The translations under genes were made by a program, and so were the position numbers. A DNA stretch of 7,238 nt, taken from NCBI GenBank assembly GCA_903928325.1, contig CAIYQF010000095.1:1-7238 (forward strand), in the 5' to 3' direction. The notes beneath the pieces are model-generated. The model had not been told where the DNA came from. It saw nothing but the letters and a program-made list of their open reading frames with translations, and ran no database searches. This document shows positions 6,634-7,238 of the stretch, piece by piece. Positions within the stretch are counted from its first letter, which is position 1; every line of letters starts with the position of its first letter. Origin of the DNA: an uncultured beta proteobacterium (lineage in GTDB: Bacteria > Pseudomonadota > Gammaproteobacteria > Burkholderiales > Burkholderiaceae_C).

Positions 6634-6639
6634 TAGAAT
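6634..6639 (+). promoter_or_regulatory. Candidate -10 element of the scoA promoter
   Basis: TAGAAT matches the sigma-70 -10 consensus TATAAT at five of six positions and would give a 5' leader of roughly 40 bases before the scoA GTG. At 17-base spacing the -35 position reads GCAAAT, a poor match, so an activator or an extended contact would be needed. This is a suggestion from one box only. Confidence 0.35.
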
Positions 6640-6685
6640 CCATCCGACGAAAAGCCCCTTTTTTGAACCACCGGAGATTTGCGCA

Positions 6686-7238
6686 GTGAACAAAATTTTC
6701 CCCAGCGCCGCCGCCGCGCTTAACGGCATCGTGCACGACAACCAGCTCATTGCTGTGGGCGGCTTTGGCCTGTGCGGCATTCCCGAGGCCTTGATTGACG
6801 CGCTGCGCGACAGCGGCGTGCAAAACCTGACAGCAATTTCCAACAACGCCGGGGTCGATGGCTTTGGCCTGGGCAAGCTCTTGGAGACGCGCCAGATCAA
6901 AAAAATGATTTCCAGCTACGTGGGTGAAAACAAAGAATTCGAGCGCCAGTACCTAGCGGGCGAGCTGGCGTTGGAATTTACGCCCCAAGGCACGCTGGCT
7001 GAAAAGCTACGCGCCGGTGGCGCGGGCATTCCGGCGTTTTTTACCAAAACCGGCGTGGGCACGATCGTGGCCGACGGCAAAGAGCTGCGCGAATTTGATG
7101 GCGAAACCTATGTCATGGAGCGCGCCTTGGTGCCCGATGTGGCCCTGGTCAAGGCGCACCGGGCCGACAAATCGGGCAATTTGCAATTCCGCTTGACTGC
7201 GCGCAACTTCAACCCGGCGGTAGCCATGGCCGGCAAAA
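6686..7238 (+). CDS. scoA: Succinyl-CoA:3-ketoacid CoA-transferase subunit A (3' end cut by window)
   Basis: This subunit, with a B subunit expected downstream, transfers CoA from succinyl-CoA to acetoacetate or another 3-oxoacid, in ketone-body or 3-oxoadipate-type catabolism. The frame is open from GTG at 6686 to the window end, 184 of about 235 residues. GGAG at 6673-6676, nine bases upstream, supports this start. The CoA-transferase family 1 signature is complete at DNQLIAVGGFGLCGIP (18-33). Other family segments are SNNAGVDGFGLG, SSYVGENKEFERQYLAGEL, EFTPQGTLAEKLRAGGAGIP, ADGKELREFDGE and ARNFNP near the cut. The catalytic glutamate belongs to the B subunit, outside the window. It is divergent from slyX, so it is probably regulated separately from the molybdenum genes. 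PcaI-type 3-oxoadipate CoA-transferase is a close alternative, but the GENKEFERQYL run favours ScoA. Confidence 0.93.
   Translation, partial: MNKIFPSAAAALNGIVHDNQLIAVGGFGLCGIPEALIDALRDSGVQNLTAISNNAGVDGFGLGKLLETRQIKKMISSYVGENKEFERQYLAGELALEFTPQGTLAEKLRAGGAGIPAFFTKTGVGTIVADGKELREFDGETYVMERALVPDVALVKAHRADKSGNLQFRLTARNFNPAVAMAGK

Noticed and set aside
5944..6636. A 230-codon open frame on the plus strand opposite mocA and slyX
   Set aside because: It is entirely antisense to two recognised genes, has no recognisable domain, and its residue make-up (rich in Arg, Gln, Ala, His and Gly) is typical of a GC-rich shadow frame.

Overview
The window reads like the chromosome of a betaproteobacterium, most likely Burkholderiales and close to Comamonadaceae (Rhodoferax, Polaromonas or Acidovorax type). 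This rests on the moderately high GC, the style of the proteins, and the pairing of a slyX gene with a divergent succinyl-CoA:3-ketoacid CoA-transferase gene. No database search was possible, so the taxonomic placement is an inference. There are no RNA genes, mobile elements, CRISPR arrays or long repeats, and no gene-free stretch exceeds 300 bases. The longest gap, about 136 bases, is the divergent slyX/scoA promoter region.

Left part, plus strand (1-2143): the 3' end of modB (molybdate ABC permease, cut by the window edge), modC (its ATPase, start overlapping the modB stop as ATGA), and after 51 bases an MgtC/SapB family membrane protein. A hairpin followed by five T residues after the MgtC gene looks like a terminator. 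A modA for this transporter, if present, would lie upstream of the window.

Middle and right part, minus strand (6549 down to 2176): slyX, mocA (molybdopterin cytidylyltransferase type), iorA (2Fe-2S small subunit), iorB (Tat-exported molybdenum-binding large subunit) and an exported ModA-like solute-binding protein. They run in one direction with gaps of 0, -10, 9 and 85 bases, so they probably form one transcription unit. At the right edge, plus strand, starts scoA, the A subunit of succinyl-CoA:3-ketoacid CoA-transferase, cut by the window end.

The unifying theme is molybdenum. ModBC imports molybdate, MocA attaches CMP to the molybdenum cofactor as xanthine-dehydrogenase-family enzymes need, and IorAB is such an enzyme, probably acting in the periplasm on an N-heteroaromatic or aldehyde substrate. 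The most interesting loose ends are the orphan ModA-like protein, whose presumed oxyanion-binding positions look substituted, the absence of any electron-transfer partner for IorAB, and the in-frame abutment of slyX and mocA separated by one TGA codon.
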